Assembly: GCF_048544455.1 (NCBI RefSeq)
Contig: NC_133538.1
Coordinates: forward strand, 447,405,311 to 447,469,310
Length of the DNA stretch: 64,000 bases
Direction of reading: 5' to 3'
DNA from: Silene latifolia
Lineage: Eukaryota; Streptophyta; Magnoliopsida; Caryophyllales; Caryophyllaceae
The position numbers and the translations under genes are program-made. Below the pieces are notes generated by a model. That model saw only the letters and a list, made by a program, of their open reading frames with translations, had not been told where the DNA came from and did no database searches. Of this stretch, positions 19,875-30,829 are shown piece by piece. Numbering within the stretch: the first letter of the stretch is position 1; every line of letters begins with the position of its first letter.

Positions 19875-22513
19875 TGTAGATACCCAGTATCCGCACCTCC
19901 CAAAAACCACCCGATGATGATCGGACTATAACGTGGTTTTGATACGCGTGCATGTATTGGCTACACATGAGACGGTTTAATGCACTACTCGAATATGAAA
20001 AATGATTTCAAAAGTTTTCTAACTTCATTTGCATTAAAATAACCCTATTTAGAGTTAAAACTGTCTTCGGACCCAAAACCGACTCAGAAACCCGCAACTC
20101 GAGTCAACCTGAGCCAACTCGAGTCAACCCAAATCTCGAATGTCAAAAATAATGCCATGAATGTCTTCATCATGTCATTTCCATTAAAATGACCCTAATT
20201 AGAGTCAAAACCGACACCGAGCCAAAAACCGACTCGAAATTCAAATCCCGACTCACACGGGTCAAACCCGAGTCAAAGACACAAAATACCTACCCCAAAT
20301 ATCACCCAAGAGTAAGCTTACACGGCTAAGCAAACCTCAAAGACCACAAATCACAACCAACAAAACATTGGTTAGAACAAATGCAAAATCCAAATTTGTG
20401 AAAGGGATAGTACATCCCATTGAGTTACAGGGTACCCCGCGCCTAAACCAGGTGTCTGCTTAGCCTCTAAGCAAACAGAATCGACCTATCATCCCACATT
20501 TCTCTATAAATACCCACCATCACACACCATAATATTCACGCGAGAGTCCGCCCCCTCACATCTCCCTTAAAGTTCTATACTCGACTTCCTAAGTCACAAA
20601 ATCGACACGTGTTTATGACCTACCGATCGTAAACACAAGCCTTACACATATTGTTTGGTACCGTCGCCGTACATTCGACCGACCCATTCGACCAACTCAA
20701 CATTAATCAACATGTTTTAATTAACATACTTTCAAACATATTTTCAAAACAAAATCCTTTTTTAAGGCACTCTTTTTAAACTTCTTGATCGTGAGTAGTC
20801 GCAACGAGAAAACTTGTCTCTAAAGTCGTCTATGTCGCAAACATCATACACGTAAGTTTGAGGGTGTAAACAACTTATTTATTTCATGTCTCTACTGTTT
20901 TTACGAGTTTATGAGCTTGAACAATGCATAACATGATTCAAATATAGATTAGACGAGCCAAAACCGAGTTTTGGCCTGAGACAGAAGCTCCTTGCTATGC
21001 AAGGGAGCTCGCGCCTCTTGTGGGTCTCGGGTCAGACTCATCCGTGTTTGAGTTCGTATTTCCTTCAACACTTTCTTTTATTCTTACTTCTTTACTTTTA
21101 CGGTTTTTACCATTTCAAATGTTTTAATTCATTTTTATGATAAACATATTTTGACCATTACAAAAATCATCCTTGGTTCTTTTTACCATGACGGTTTATT
21201 CCGTGACTCGATGATATTATTGGTTAATTACATTTTAATGGGTATTTTAACACCCTTTTATTTTATTTACCATTTTTCTCATTTGTTTACATTTGTAAAC
21301 ATATTAGTCATAATTCATAATCATCCTTGGTTCTTTATACCATGTCGGTTTAATCCGAGTACGATGACAAACATGACTAATTACAAATAATTGAACTTAA
21401 CATAATTAGTTCAAATCAAACATTTTCCTTTTACACATTTTATTATGCTTTTCAAACATGCAAATCCGACAACGAATATTACTAACATAATAGTAATTAT
21501 TCCGAGTCATGGAAATCATATTTGAAAACCTTTCATCATAAATACGGTTTTAAACAACCTTTTCAAAAACCAGGAGATGCCCCCCTTGGGTCGGCTCATG
21601 GCTCGCGCCCCAAGGGACCACCTGTTTTCACATTTCAAAACCAGGGCAGAGCCCCTTCCATCGCCAATAGGCTCGCGCCCCAAAGGGGCTGCCCGGCGCT
21701 GTTCTGCCTCGTTTTTAGCACTTGTCTAGGACTATCCCGATTACGGTTCATCCGTATCCGTCACAGATCAGATTGACAAGCTTATGTTTTTACACTTTGT
21801 CATATGACAACCTTTTTCAATAAATGGATCGTGTTAAGCATCATAACCCGAACTTGGTAAATGGATGTTTAATTTTCGTTCTCACATGCAAATCAATCTA
21901 AATCCAACTTGACATCTAATGCTTGATATTTGGATTAACAAACCGACTTAGAAAGCTCACATGTTAGGTTAAACTTTTGGATGCGCATTCATGCATATTA
22001 ACCGTTCTATCAACTTTTGCACTTAAACAACCACGATCGATCAGTAGAGGCCGCTAACGCGGGCAGGATTGGGTGTCCGATTAAAGGGCTTCCCAATACG
22101 TACCCTCACCCCTTACTCAGAACCTTTGGATAGTGGATGGCCTTATCCAGGGCGTACGAGAGTCATTTTAGGCATAGAATGCTAAAAGGGGGACGAATCC
22201 TTATCTTTAGTACCTATGTCAAACACCGCTTTTTGCCTTGGTTGACCTTGGTATAAAGTGGGTTCGAACGGGTTCCAAGCATCCCACAAATGCTTGGTGG
22301 CGACTCTGAACATCTCTACATCGTTTCGCGGCCCTTGACAAGACGATACCGACCGATCTAAAGCGATCCGGTCGAAAGCATTTTACGCCGCCGAGCGTGG
22401 CTTTCAAAAGAGACCTCTGCATGTCCACGGATCGACTGGGCGTGCAGGTGGCCCGTGACCGCGGACCGGCTTTCGGCCCAAATCTGCAGACCGAGACGTG
22501 GCCCATGTCCACT
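19875..22513 (+). repeat. 3' LTR of the Tat-type element (full length)
   Basis: At 2639 bp, this copy keeps parts lost from the left LTR, including three GC-rich hairpins and the terminal region with GGTGGCGACTCTG (22296-22308). It ends CATGTCCACT at 22513, one base away from the common CCACA end, immediately before the GTGTT target copy. LTRs over 2 kb are usual for Tat elements. Confidence 0.8.
20987..21695 (+). repeat. Three hairpins, each with GCTCGCGCC
   Basis: Hairpin 1: GCTCCTTG (20987-20994) with CAAGGGAGC (21000-21008), followed by CTCGCGCC. Hairpin 2: CCCTTGGG (21583-21590) with CCCAAGGG (21608-21615), the loop carrying GGCTCGCGCC. Hairpin 3: AGCCCCTT (21650-21657) with AAGGGGCT (21683-21690), the loop again carrying GGCTCGCGCC, and the stem extended by GGGC/GCCC past a two-base bulge. 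They stand out in AT-rich surroundings. Confidence 0.75.
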
Positions 22514-22985
22514 GTGTTTCAAACAATTGGAGCATCAAATCCAACTTTTGTCACGATAAAAGTAAGTGTATTCTAAATAATTACTCATATCATTTAATTT
22601 ATGTTTATGCTAGAGGTTGATCTAATTTAGCTTATTTGTAAGTGATTTATATAATAGTCTCCTGTACAACAACCAGGCAGCAACGACTGCGCCTTTATTT
22701 GTTGTCGGTCCATGTGGGAGATTATCACTAGAAAGTATATCGACATACCCTCACCGGTTACTGTGTTTTAATAACTATTTGAAACGTAACTTGGGTTTAA
22801 TTCTGTCTAATATTTCACTTATTCTGTCTATTTTGATTATGTATATTTTGATTTATAGTTCCCACCTTCAATCAACAACAAAGACCCAACTTATTCGAAG
22901 GAAGACATCGCCGACATGAGAAATAAGTGGGCCACTTATTTTTTTTTCATTACCGGAGTGTCAATAGTTCGCTCATTATGTGTTT
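22514..22985 (+). pseudogene. Ulp1-like protease gene of the CACTA element, 3' exons
   Basis: After the right GTGTT copy the exon resumes as VFQTIGASNPTFVTIK with a GTAAGT donor at about 22562. The next exon (after about 22661) reads PVQQPGSNDCAFICCRSMWE, with the catalytic cysteine codon at 22688-22690 in the Q-x-G-S-N-D-C context of plant Ulp1 proteins. The last exon (from about 22860) contains PTYSKEDIADMRNKWATYF, the usual C-terminal helix. With the 5' exons the His-Asp-Cys triad is complete, but the halves are 11.2 kb apart. Confidence 0.7.
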
Positions 22986-23231
22986 GTGTATATAGAGCCA
23001 TGTGTATTTAGTTTTGGTCACCCTGTTTATAATATTTTTATGCTGGGTTGAATAGATCAATCTGTGTAATATTCTGATGTTGCAGGATGGAAATTTTGCG
23101 GTCTTGCAATTTTGCTTTGAAATGCTATTTTGCGAGGCATTTCAAAAAAACTCACTCTTCGCAAAAAATTAGCATTTCAAAGAAATGATGGAACCTGCTA
23201 AAACAATATTTTTTAAAAATATTTATAAATT

Positions 23232-23688
23232 CGATCACGGTTAAAAAAAAACCGTGGTCAATAAATCTATTGAAAACGGTCGCATTTAAATAGAAATCGG
23301 TTGACATATTCATCCATAATATAACGGTTTAATAATCACAAACCGTTGTCGAATTCATGACATTTAAAACTGTTTAATAAGCATAAACCGTTGTCATATT
23401 TACTATTTTACAACGGTTATGTTTCAGTAAAACCATTGTCATAGGTTTCCGTAGAGCATTCAGACTAATACTACCACAGTTTCAATATTATAGACAACGG
23501 TTTTTGAACCGTTCTTAATATTGTATTACGGTTATATGAACCCGTTATTTACATTTCATAACTGTCCGCCTTTTTAACAACCGTGGTCACGAAATAACAA
23601 CGGTCGATGTAATAACGGTTCCGTACTTTGTATTACAACGGTATGTCACCTTATCTAACCGTTGTTGCACCGATTATTTGGCGTAGTG
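23232..23688 (+). repeat. CACTA subterminal repeats and terminal CACTACGCC
   Basis: More than a dozen copies of AACGGTT or AACCGTTGT in both orientations crowd the last 450 bp, including inverted pairs such as CACGGTT and AACCGTGG near 23240. The end GGCGTAGTG at 23680-23688 is the inverted terminus. Subterminal repeats are binding sites for the CACTA TNPA-type protein in the known family. Confidence 0.88.
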
Positions 23689-24360
23689 TGACAATAACAC
23701 CACACCGAATCGACTCCGCTTTCCTAATAGATTAATTCGACCCTTATTAGTGCCTGGGTGAAGCCGAATTTCCTATTGAGATAAGACGGTGCCCTCTGGT
23801 TTTAGGCACAAAAATCAGAGACGTTATATAGAAATATTTTGTGTAGAATGTTATATCGTTCTTTTGATGCAGTAGAAGATTATGTTTTTCTATAACCTTT
23901 TCTTCTCATCCTTTATCTATTTATATAGAAAGGATTTGGGAAAACAGGGAAACAGGGAGATGTATTTCTGAAGGGTTGCAACTCTTCAGAAATTCAGATA
24001 CCCCCGTCATAGTTATTCAAACGAAAACTATTCCGCAATCCCGTAAATAATTATACGAGCATACACTCCGTACTTCCCGAACTCGGATTATATTATTTAG
24101 AAATTACCCATCAATGAACCGACCTTAATTACGCCAAATGAACCGATAATTACTCTTAAACCACCAATAAAGGAAAGCAATGAAATTTAAGCCACAAACT
24201 TCTGAGGGTCTCTAAAACTTATGTCCCAAGACTGTCCCAACCATTACAGTGGAATTTATACCTGCTCCTATGATATGATGCCATAAAACATCAGGCTTTA
24301 AAGGAAAACGGCACAGTCATTTCTCTACTTCACTCTTATGTGCCTTTTCAAAATCCCCTT
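23689..24360. other. Host DNA next to the CACTA right end
   Basis: Starts with TGA, the probable 3-bp target copy. I recognise no gene. An inverted repeat GGGTTGCAACTCTTCAG with CTGAA on its left (near 23966-23990) is the only local structure seen. If the candidate host gene is real, this would be its downstream part on the minus strand. Confidence 0.35.
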
Positions 24361-24553
24361 CTATTTCAAATCTACAAACTCGACGCAGCTAACCATGTGA
24401 TCCCTTTTCTCAGTTCCACGGGAGACATGGAAAATGCCTAAATAACTCGTCATGAAGCTTCGACAAGTCTGAAGCAGACAGTCAAACTTCTTAGAGGATT
24501 TGGCAGAATTCGTTACTCGCATGTTCGAAATCAAAAGAGGAACAAATAATATC
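24361..24553 (-). CDS. Exon-like segment of an unidentified host gene (E)
   Basis: On the minus strand a T-rich stretch ends TGCACTTTAG (acceptor, 24554-24560), followed by an open segment of about 63 codons containing KKFDCLLQTCRSFMTSYLG and SCVEFVDLK, ending with TAG at 24361. It might be the terminal exon of a minus-strand gene or an exon whose donor I misplace. No domain is recognised. Support is limited to the splice site and the open frame. Confidence 0.3.
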
Positions 24554-24633
24554 CTAAAGTGCACACAAATGCAGAAATCCTCGTTGGATGATGTTCTTTT
24601 TTTAATATTTTAACAAAGAATTTTGGGATATAC

Positions 24634-24779
24634 TGTTAAACAAAATAGATCGATGATCTCTGACTCTTTCATTCCTCAAACGAGATATAAATAGTACAAC
24701 CAAGATTAGGGCACAAAGCCCAACACCGATAGAACATAGACAATACGGGCCTAAGCTTACAACTCATACAACGCTATTA
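24634..24779 (-). repeat. Copia-C 3' LTR
   Basis: It runs from TGTTAAACAAAATAG to CAACGCTATTA on the plus strand. The internal flank on the minus strand is TTGAGGGGGGC, a polypurine tract. The left target copy TATAC is at 24629-24633. Confidence 0.92.
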
Positions 24780-24806
24780 GCCCCCCTCAAGTTGGAGCAT
24801 ACGGGT

Positions 24807-25619
24807 TCAAAATGCCCAACTTGCTAACCAAAATACAAACTGAGAGACGCCAAGCGCCTTAGTAAGAACATCGGCTAATTGAACAGTAGTGGAGACATAA
24901 GAGGGCTCAATAAGACCAGCCTGAATAGCATCACGGACAAAGTGACAATCGGGCTCGATATGCCCGGTACGTTCATGAAAGACCGGATTCTGAGCAATAT
25001 GAAGAGCAGATTTACTATCACTTAAAGTCGAGACCGGAGTGGGATGAGGAACGCCTAGATCCTCCAAGAGGCCCTTAAGCCATTGAACTTCACACGTTCT
25101 AGCACGCAGGGAGCGATATTATGCTTCAGCAGACGATAATGAGACAGTAGGCTGCTTCTTAGTTTTCCATGAGACAGGAGACGAGCCCAAAAACACGAAC
25201 CAACCCGTCAAGGAACGACGAGTCTCTGGACAATTGGCCCAGTCGGAATCACACCAACCCGACAATTTCATATCAGACCTAGAAGATAGAAGGATACCCT
25301 GACCGGGCGTACCCTTCAAGTATCGCACCGTACGAAGCGCAGTATTCCAATTCTCAAGTCTCGGAGCACTCATGAATTGGGATAAAATATGGACCGGGTA
25401 GGAGAGATCAGGGCGAGTAACAGCGAGATAGACTAAGCGGCCCACTAACCTACGATACGGTTCCGGATTAACAAGAAACTGGCTGCCACTAGAACCGAGC
25501 TGATGATGCTGCTCCATGGGCGTAGGGGTAGGTTTGGAACCGAGTAGTCCTACCTCCGAAATAATATCAATGGTGTATTTACGTTGACATAAAAAAATAC
25601 CGTCTGAGTTACGAGCCAC
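24807..25619 (-). pseudogene. Copia-C RT C-terminal part and RNase H (broken)
   Basis: The frame from 25619 starts inside RT (FLCQRKYTIDIISEVGLL), passes GRLVYLAVTRPDLSYPVHIL and reaches the RNase H block GWCDSDWANCPETRRSLTGW. The motif SSAEA is followed by TAA where glutamate is expected (SSAEAEYR), so the frame is cut at 25119. The C-terminal remainder (SDSKSALHIAQNPVFHERTG, VQLADVLTKALG) continues at 25067-24807. Confidence 0.85.
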
Positions 25620-25925
25620 TTAAAGACCTATAAAATATTTCAATTCACCCAAATCCTTCATATGAAAGTAGGTATGAAAATATCCCTTAAAGGTTTCAAG
25701 AGCAAGCAAGTCATTTCCGGAAACAATTAAGTCATCCACGTAGACAAGTACATTTAGACGGACGGATCCCTTCACAAACGTAAATAAGGAATAATCATAG
25801 TAGCTTTGAGAAAAGCCGTACCTCTTTAAGTCAAGCCCGAGCTTAGCAAGCCAACACTGAGGAGCCATTTTCAATCGACAAACTAGGCCAGGCACGGGAG
25901 ATTTAAACCCCGGAGGTAACCGCAT
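25620..25925 (-). pseudogene. Copia-C RT core segment with YVDD
   Basis: MRLPPGFKSP leads to LNVLVYVDDLIVSGND, which keeps the catalytic YVDD, and to FHMKDLGELKYFIGL. The usual SLYGLKQ stretch before APxCW is missing through an in-frame deletion (RLKMAPQCW). The frame then ends at a stop where the next segment would follow. Confidence 0.83.
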
Positions 25926-25940
25926 ATAGACCTCCTCTTC

Positions 25941-26837
25941 CTAATCACCATGGAGGAACGCGTTATGAACATCCATTTGATGCAAATACCAATTCTTTGC
26001 GGATGCCACAGCTAAGAAAGTACGCACCGTCGTCATCTTGGCAACAACAGCAAAGGTTTCATCGTAATCCACCCCCTCTATTTGATGGTTTCCGAACATA
26101 ACTAATCGGGTCTTCAATCGTTTAATGGTGGAATCGGACTTATATTTAATTTTATACAACCATTTACTCCCGAGAGCTTTCTTACCAGGGGGAAGCGGTT
26201 CGAGTATCCATGTCTTATTATCAAGTAATGCTCGCATTTCGGTTTCCATGGCCTGACGCCAACCCGCACGCTGCACGACTTCTTTGAAATTGCGAGGTTC
26301 GGTATGTGACATTAAAGTTGCCAAGTAAGAACGATGCGGAGACGAAAATTTATTGCATGATAAATAATTAGCAAGAGGATACGGTGTACCCGAGGTTGAC
26401 GATGACACATGCAGGTTGGAAGCGCTAGATGGACTATTATCGTCACTGTCGTCACTCCCGAAATCAAGCACATAATCACGGAGGTTCTTATTTAGAATTC
26501 TGGCCCGATGACCACGACCTAAGGGAGGAGGAGGAGGAGCATCCTCCGTATCAAAATCGCTAGAAGGGGGCGTATCAGTCTCCACTGTGGAGGGGGTAGC
26601 ATCGCCAACCGAGCCATTACCAACAGTGGCGGCATCATTAGTGTCATCATCAACATTATCCCAATCAATAACAAAATCATCAGAGTTGCTCGGAGGTGGG
26701 TTCACACAGGAACGAGAATCAGTCGTAGTCATAAAGGGAAATTGGTCCTCATAGAATTTCACATCACGAGAGACAAAAAATTCCCATCGATCAAGGTCAT
26801 ACAAATACCATCCTTTTTTACCAGACGGATACCCCAT
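25941..26837 (-). pseudogene. Copia-C integrase C-terminus and RT N-terminal part
   Basis: MGYPSGKKGWYLYD and FFVSRDVKFYED are the usual end of copia integrase. A low-complexity linker rich in Asp, Ser and Pro follows. The RVT_2 start (WRQAMETEMRALLDNKTWIL, GSKWLYKIKYKSD, VDYDETFAVVAK, MDVHNAFLHGD) then ends at a stop close to 25940. Confidence 0.83.
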
Positions 26838-27343
26838 AAATACACACTTTCTACTTCGACTAGCATACTTATCGCCTTTGGACCGTTGATTATGAGCAGA
26901 ACAAAGCGACCCAAAAACACGGAGAAATGTAAAATCTGGTGGTTTCTTGAAATTAAGTTCATACGGAGTAACCCATTAAGAATGCTTGACGGAGTGCAAT
27001 TAATGACAAATGCAGCAGCTAGAGCACATTCCCCCCAAAAATTAATAGCGAGACCACTCTGAAATCGTAAGGCACGTGCAACATTGAAGATATGTTGATG
27101 TTTTCGCTCTACTCGCCCATTTTGTTGGGGTGTACCGACACATGACGACTGTAATAATATGCCCTGTTCAACAAAAAAAGGCTTTGATGCATGAAATTCC
27201 GTCCCATTATCGCTTCTCACAATTTTTATCTCAGCCGAAAATTGACGTTTGATCATTGCTATAAAGAGTAAAAATTTACTGTATTCGTCAGTTTTGAAAT
27301 TTAACAGATAAATCCATACTCCACACGAAAAATCATCAACCAA
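26759..27343 (-). pseudogene. Copia-C integrase core
   Basis: The frame contains MVDDFSCGVWIYLL, VRSDNGTEFHA and GTPQQNGRVERKHQHIFNVA, which give the D-D-E residues. The upstream HHCC domain (about 27344-27590) is out of frame. The last part of this frame is shifted relative to the next segment. Confidence 0.8.
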
Positions 27344-27592
27344 AGTAAAAAAATACCGTGCACCAGATGATGAAGGTACGTCAGACGGTCACCATAAATC
27401 ACAATCTATTAACTCAAATGCATGCAAACTTTTATTACTGCTCAATGGAAAACTATTACGAATGTGCTTAGCTCGATGACAAACCTCACATGGTTTTGAC
27501 AACGAATGTTTGCTAGAACGAAAGAAAGGGAGCAATTTAACAATTTGCTCGGATGGATGCCCCAACCTATTATGCCATAAATTAAAAGACGA

Positions 27593-28537
27593 TCACTCTG
27601 CAACTACATTTATTTCCTCCGGTCCTTGACGAATATAGTAGAGTCCATCTAGCCTTTCACCCGTGCCAATCGCCTCACTCGTAGCCCGGTTCTGTATGGT
27701 ACACAAAGTGGCATTTGTTATAAGTTCACAATTCAAGGCATCGCTCAATTGAGAGGCCGAAATCTGATTACAAGTCAATTGAGGTACATATAGAATGGGG
27801 TCCAGGGAAATGGTCGGAGTGACATCCACTCGGCCTATTTGCGAAGCAAATATTTTTGAACCGTCAGGCAGACCAACAATACGATTTGGAATATTGCGTA
27901 CATCATAAAGTAGAGAATAATTACCAGTTACGTGATGGGAACATCCCGTATCAATTAACCACTTACCGGAATGCACATGGGTCGGTGTGCCATACACGTT
28001 TATCATAGATGCGGAAGCTGGTGGTGTGGCCTCGACAGAAGAAGCCGCAGATGTGGTCTGAACAGAACTGCTAGCCTCAGACATCGTTCCTTCACTTCGA
28101 CTGCTGCTACCCTCATCACGAGGACATCCACCACTGCCTCGACCTCCCCCACGACCATGGCCAGAGGACCCACCACGACCTGACCCGCCATGCCTGGTAG
28201 CCTTTAACTCAGAGTACCAATCCGGAATCTCCCTAAGGAGATCAAAACACATTCTGCGGTCATGACCTCCGCGTTTGCAGTGATTACAGTATAATTGTTG
28301 ACGCTGAGTACGGGTCATTTGAGATGGGGGTTTAGTAGGAGGATGCACAGATGGATGAACATTAAAACTAGCAATTTCAGACGTGGGCTGGTGGTTTTTA
28401 TCAACACTACGAACTCGATCTTCCTGACAGAGCATGTGAAAGGCCCTTGCCACGGTGGGCAGTGACGTTTGGGCTAGAATAACAAAGCGAAGAGATGAAT
28501 ACGGAGTAGGAAGCAGGCCTAAGAGAAACTGATGCAA
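27593..28537 (-). pseudogene. Copia-C gag C-terminus, zinc knuckle and protease
   Basis: The frame opens with MHQFLLGLLPTPYSSLR (gag UBN2-type C-terminus) and includes the knuckle CNHCKRGGHDRRMC and a Gly/Ser-rich linker. It then has the aspartic protease active site WLIDTGCSHHVTG, the flap region and the GAG-pre-integrase start. It ends at 27593 before the integrase zinc domain. Confidence 0.85.
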
Positions 28538-28619
28538 ACGATCAGACTCTCGACGCTCTATGTGCTGTTTAGCTCTAGTACAACTAGCACAACACTTACA
28601 TTCAATTATCGGTTGATAT

Positions 28620-29087
28620 TTATCGAGTTTGTCCTACAATTGACACAATTTTCTGTAATACACCGTTAACGATATTATCAGTTTGACGACATTCTTGGAG
28701 ACCGACTTTTAGCTGTTGAATCCGTGATCCATCAACGACGCTAAATTGCTCCAGTAAAGCATCCCATAAGCTTTTAGCGTTCTCAAATTTAGGAAGCAAG
28801 GCACGTATCTCAGGAGTGATTGTATGAGACAACCACGAGACAAGCATAGAGTGAATCGTTTTCCAATCCTCGGCCATACACGGGGCCTTAGGTTCGTTAA
28901 TGACACCATTAACGAAGACATACTTACGACAAGAATTAAGCGCAAGACGAACTTCATGCGACCATTCATCGAAATTGTCTAGGGTAAGACGAACGGGGGT
29001 GATAGAGTCACCAGGCTGATCTTGGGGGCCTAGGTAACAAGGAGAGGAAACATCAATTTTCGAACTGGAGTCGCCACCATTGGTCAT
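28620..29087 (-). pseudogene. Copia-C gag N-terminal part
   Basis: Starts MTNGGDSSSKIDV, about 60 nt from the primer-binding site. The motifs PVRLTLDNFDEWSHEVRLAL and LWDALLEQFSVVDGSRIQQL are typical of copia gag. It stops at 28620, about 80 bp before the next open segment, so the two parts of gag are separated by a frame break. Confidence 0.83.
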
Positions 29088-29135
29088 GGCGGCGGCTAGG
29101 GTTGGAGATTTTAAGATTTTAATGATTGTGTTTTG

Positions 29136-29148
29136 GTTACTGATACCA
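29136..29148 (-). other. Copia-C primer-binding site
   Basis: The minus strand reads TGGTATCAGTAAC directly after the 5' LTR. TGGTATCAG is complementary to the 3' end of initiator tRNA-Met, the usual copia primer. Confidence 0.8.
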
Positions 29149-29294
29149 TATTAAACAAAATAGATCCATAACCTCTGACTCTTTCATTCCTCAATTGAGA
29201 TATAAATAGTACAGCGAAGATTAGGGCACAAAGCCCAACACCGATAGAACATAGACAATACGGGCCTAAGTTTACGACTCATACAACGCTATTA
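29149..29294 (-). repeat. Copia-C 5' LTR
   Basis: It matches the 3' LTR with about 10 of 146 differences, roughly 7% by eye, the most diverged LTR pair of the complete copia elements here. The right target copy TATAC follows at 29295-29299. Confidence 0.92.
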
Positions 29295-29299
29295 TATAC

Positions 29300-29556
29300 A
29301 GATATAATGCCCTCCATATAAGAGACATAGACTGTTGAGGAGGTAGATCTTGTTTCCAATCACTAAGACACCAGGACTAAAGAAATGGGTCATCTCATGA
29401 CATGAAATAGCGAGACATGCAAGTATGACATTAATTAGTAATTACACCCTATATTCTCAAAAATAACTGTCTTGGTGAACAAATTTTCCGCTCGACGGCA
29501 AGATGTCATTATTTAGTCTTCAACATTGCAACATATTTATAAACCTATCTAAACTC
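29300..29556. other. Short host spacer between two copia elements
   Basis: 257 bp of AT-rich sequence link the right target copy of Copia-C with the 5' LTR of Copia-B. No exon or element is visible. It reads as intron sequence if the host-gene model is right. Confidence 0.4.
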
Positions 29557-30814
29557 TGTTGGAATATGTGTCCTCCGACAATAATACGATCACAACTGTC
29601 GATCACTATGATCACATGTTTAAGTCTCATTTTAAAGGATACAATTGGGAAGTAATATTTTACTGTCAACTGGTCGACACATATCGGTAATGATTGGCTG
29701 ACTAGAGTTTGACATTATTGTCGTGGGACGGTGGTGATCAGTTGATCCCCTTAGGTCATACCTAAAGGGTAACACTCTTAATTGATTATTTAATTGATCG
29801 TATGACGATACGGGTTAATTAAATTGCTTAAAATTGACGGACGATTTTGGAAGTAATATTTACGTATCTCATTATAATTTGATTAAATAAGATACGGTCT
29901 AAGTGATCGAATTGTTTTATTGCTTAGACGAAATTATTGTTTAAGGAAACAATTGCAATTGAATGAATAATTTATTATAAATACAAGATGTTGTGATTTA
30001 TAATTGGTAAAATATTTTGGTACAAGTAATTATAAATTACTAAGTCGATTTTGTATATGACGTATTTTATTAATGCATTGATTTTTAATATGTTAAAAAT
30101 ACATAACAATTTTACATGACATGTGACATGTGACAAATTGACAAAGATAAAATGTAATCCATTTTATCTCAATATGACCGAAATAATGGGGTGTTTTAGG
30201 AAATTATTATGTTAATTATATTAGTGGTAAACATAATAATATTTGCCTAAAACTAGCCATTGAAGCCTACTTGTTCTTGTGAAGACAACCTTGCTCATGC
30301 ATTGACCCTTTGACCCCCTCCCTCTACCCGTTTTTGAGAAGTAGAAAACCATGGGTTTTTACTCTAATTTTTACCTTATACAATAGATGAAATGTTAGTG
30401 TATTCATTCAACAATCAAAAATAGAGTTTTTAGAGAGATAAAAACTTCTTCTTCCTTTTCCTTCTCTTAGCCGAAATTAAGAGAACCAAATAAATATTTT
30501 TGGGTCATTTTATTTAAATTAATATTGTTCTAGTAATAATAATATTAATTTTTGTTAAGAGATTACCTTGGGTATTAATCCTTGGGAGGGATTCTACACT
30601 TGAATCCTTGTTCTTCCATTTTAGGAGTGCTCAAGAACAAGTAAGAAGGAGATCTTACTTGTGCCCAATAATCCGAAATATCAATGTAAGGGTTGATGAT
30701 TTCTTCTTTATTTTCATTATTGTTTGCATGCATAAGATCAATGTTTAATTTTATGACTAAATTAAATCATAACATTTATGAATATGTCAAGTAATGAGAT
30801 ATAGATTTCTAACA
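29557..30814 (+). repeat. Copia-B 5' LTR
   Basis: 1258 bp, TGTTGGAAT to TTCTAACA. By eye about 30-35 substitutions separate it from the 3' LTR, plus an 8-bp indel near TATTCATTC. It holds no obvious gene and no tRNA-like segment. Confidence 0.9.
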
Positions 30815-30816
30815 AG

Positions 30817-30829
30817 CGGTATCAAGAGC
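30817..30829 (+). other. Copia-B primer-binding site (imperfect)
   Basis: CGGTATCAAGAGC replaces the usual TGGTATCAGAGC: the first base is C and one A is inserted. It lies two bases after the LTR. Confidence 0.65.

Larger units (their letters stand above)
11357..22513 (+). mobile_element. Non-autonomous Tat-type (Retand-like) Ty3/gypsy element
   Basis: It starts TGTAGATACCC at 11357; the second LTR starts the same way at 19875, directly after the tract AAAGTGGGGGCTC. GTGTT flanks it on both sides (11352-11356 and 22514-22518), and the CACTA exon resumes after the right copy. The last bases, CCACT, deviate from the expected CA end. Coding is limited to gag-like pieces (14043-15767); I find no RT, RNase H or integrase. 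Internal tandem arrays and two copies of a block with GAATACGTAGGCAG, common at the 3' end of Tat elements, support the lineage. Confidence 0.8.
9555..23688 (+). mobile_element. CACTA (En/Spm-type) transposon, left end missing, with nested Tat element
   Basis: The right end is clear: the sequence finishes GGCGTAGTG at 23688, the reverse complement of the CACTACGCC terminus. It is preceded by about 450 bp rich in subterminal copies of AACGGTT and ACCGTTGTC. Inside is a multi-exon gene with a DUF8039-like region and a Ulp1-type cysteine protease, a known companion of plant CACTA elements. The left end is absent, replaced at 9554 by a copia LTR. TGA at 23689-23691 would be the 3-bp target duplication. 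A Tat element occupies 11357-22513. Confidence 0.85.
24634..29294 (-). mobile_element. Copia-C: complete but defective Ty1/copia element with 146-bp LTRs
   Basis: LTRs at 24634-24779 and 29149-29294 are both 146 bp and differ at about 10 positions. Perfect TATAC duplications flank the element (24629-24633 and 29295-29299). The minus strand carries a primer-binding site, gag, protease, integrase, RT and RNase H in Ty1/copia order, then GAGGGGGGC before the 3' LTR. Several frames are broken. It lies between host segments, apparently within an intron. Confidence 0.93.

Noticed and set aside
21522-21776. 84-codon plus-strand frame in the Tat LTR
   Set aside because: It crosses two of the GC-rich hairpins, has no domain and no partner in other elements.
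22296-22308. GGTGGCGACTCTG as a Tat primer-binding site
   Set aside because: It lies inside the 3' LTR about 200 bp before its end and not after an LTR. In related elements I recall this word near the LTR end, so it is not used as a primer site here.
28003-28191. Gly/Val-rich frame on the minus strand in Copia-C
   Set aside because: It is a shadow of the Gly/Ser-rich gag linker in another frame.
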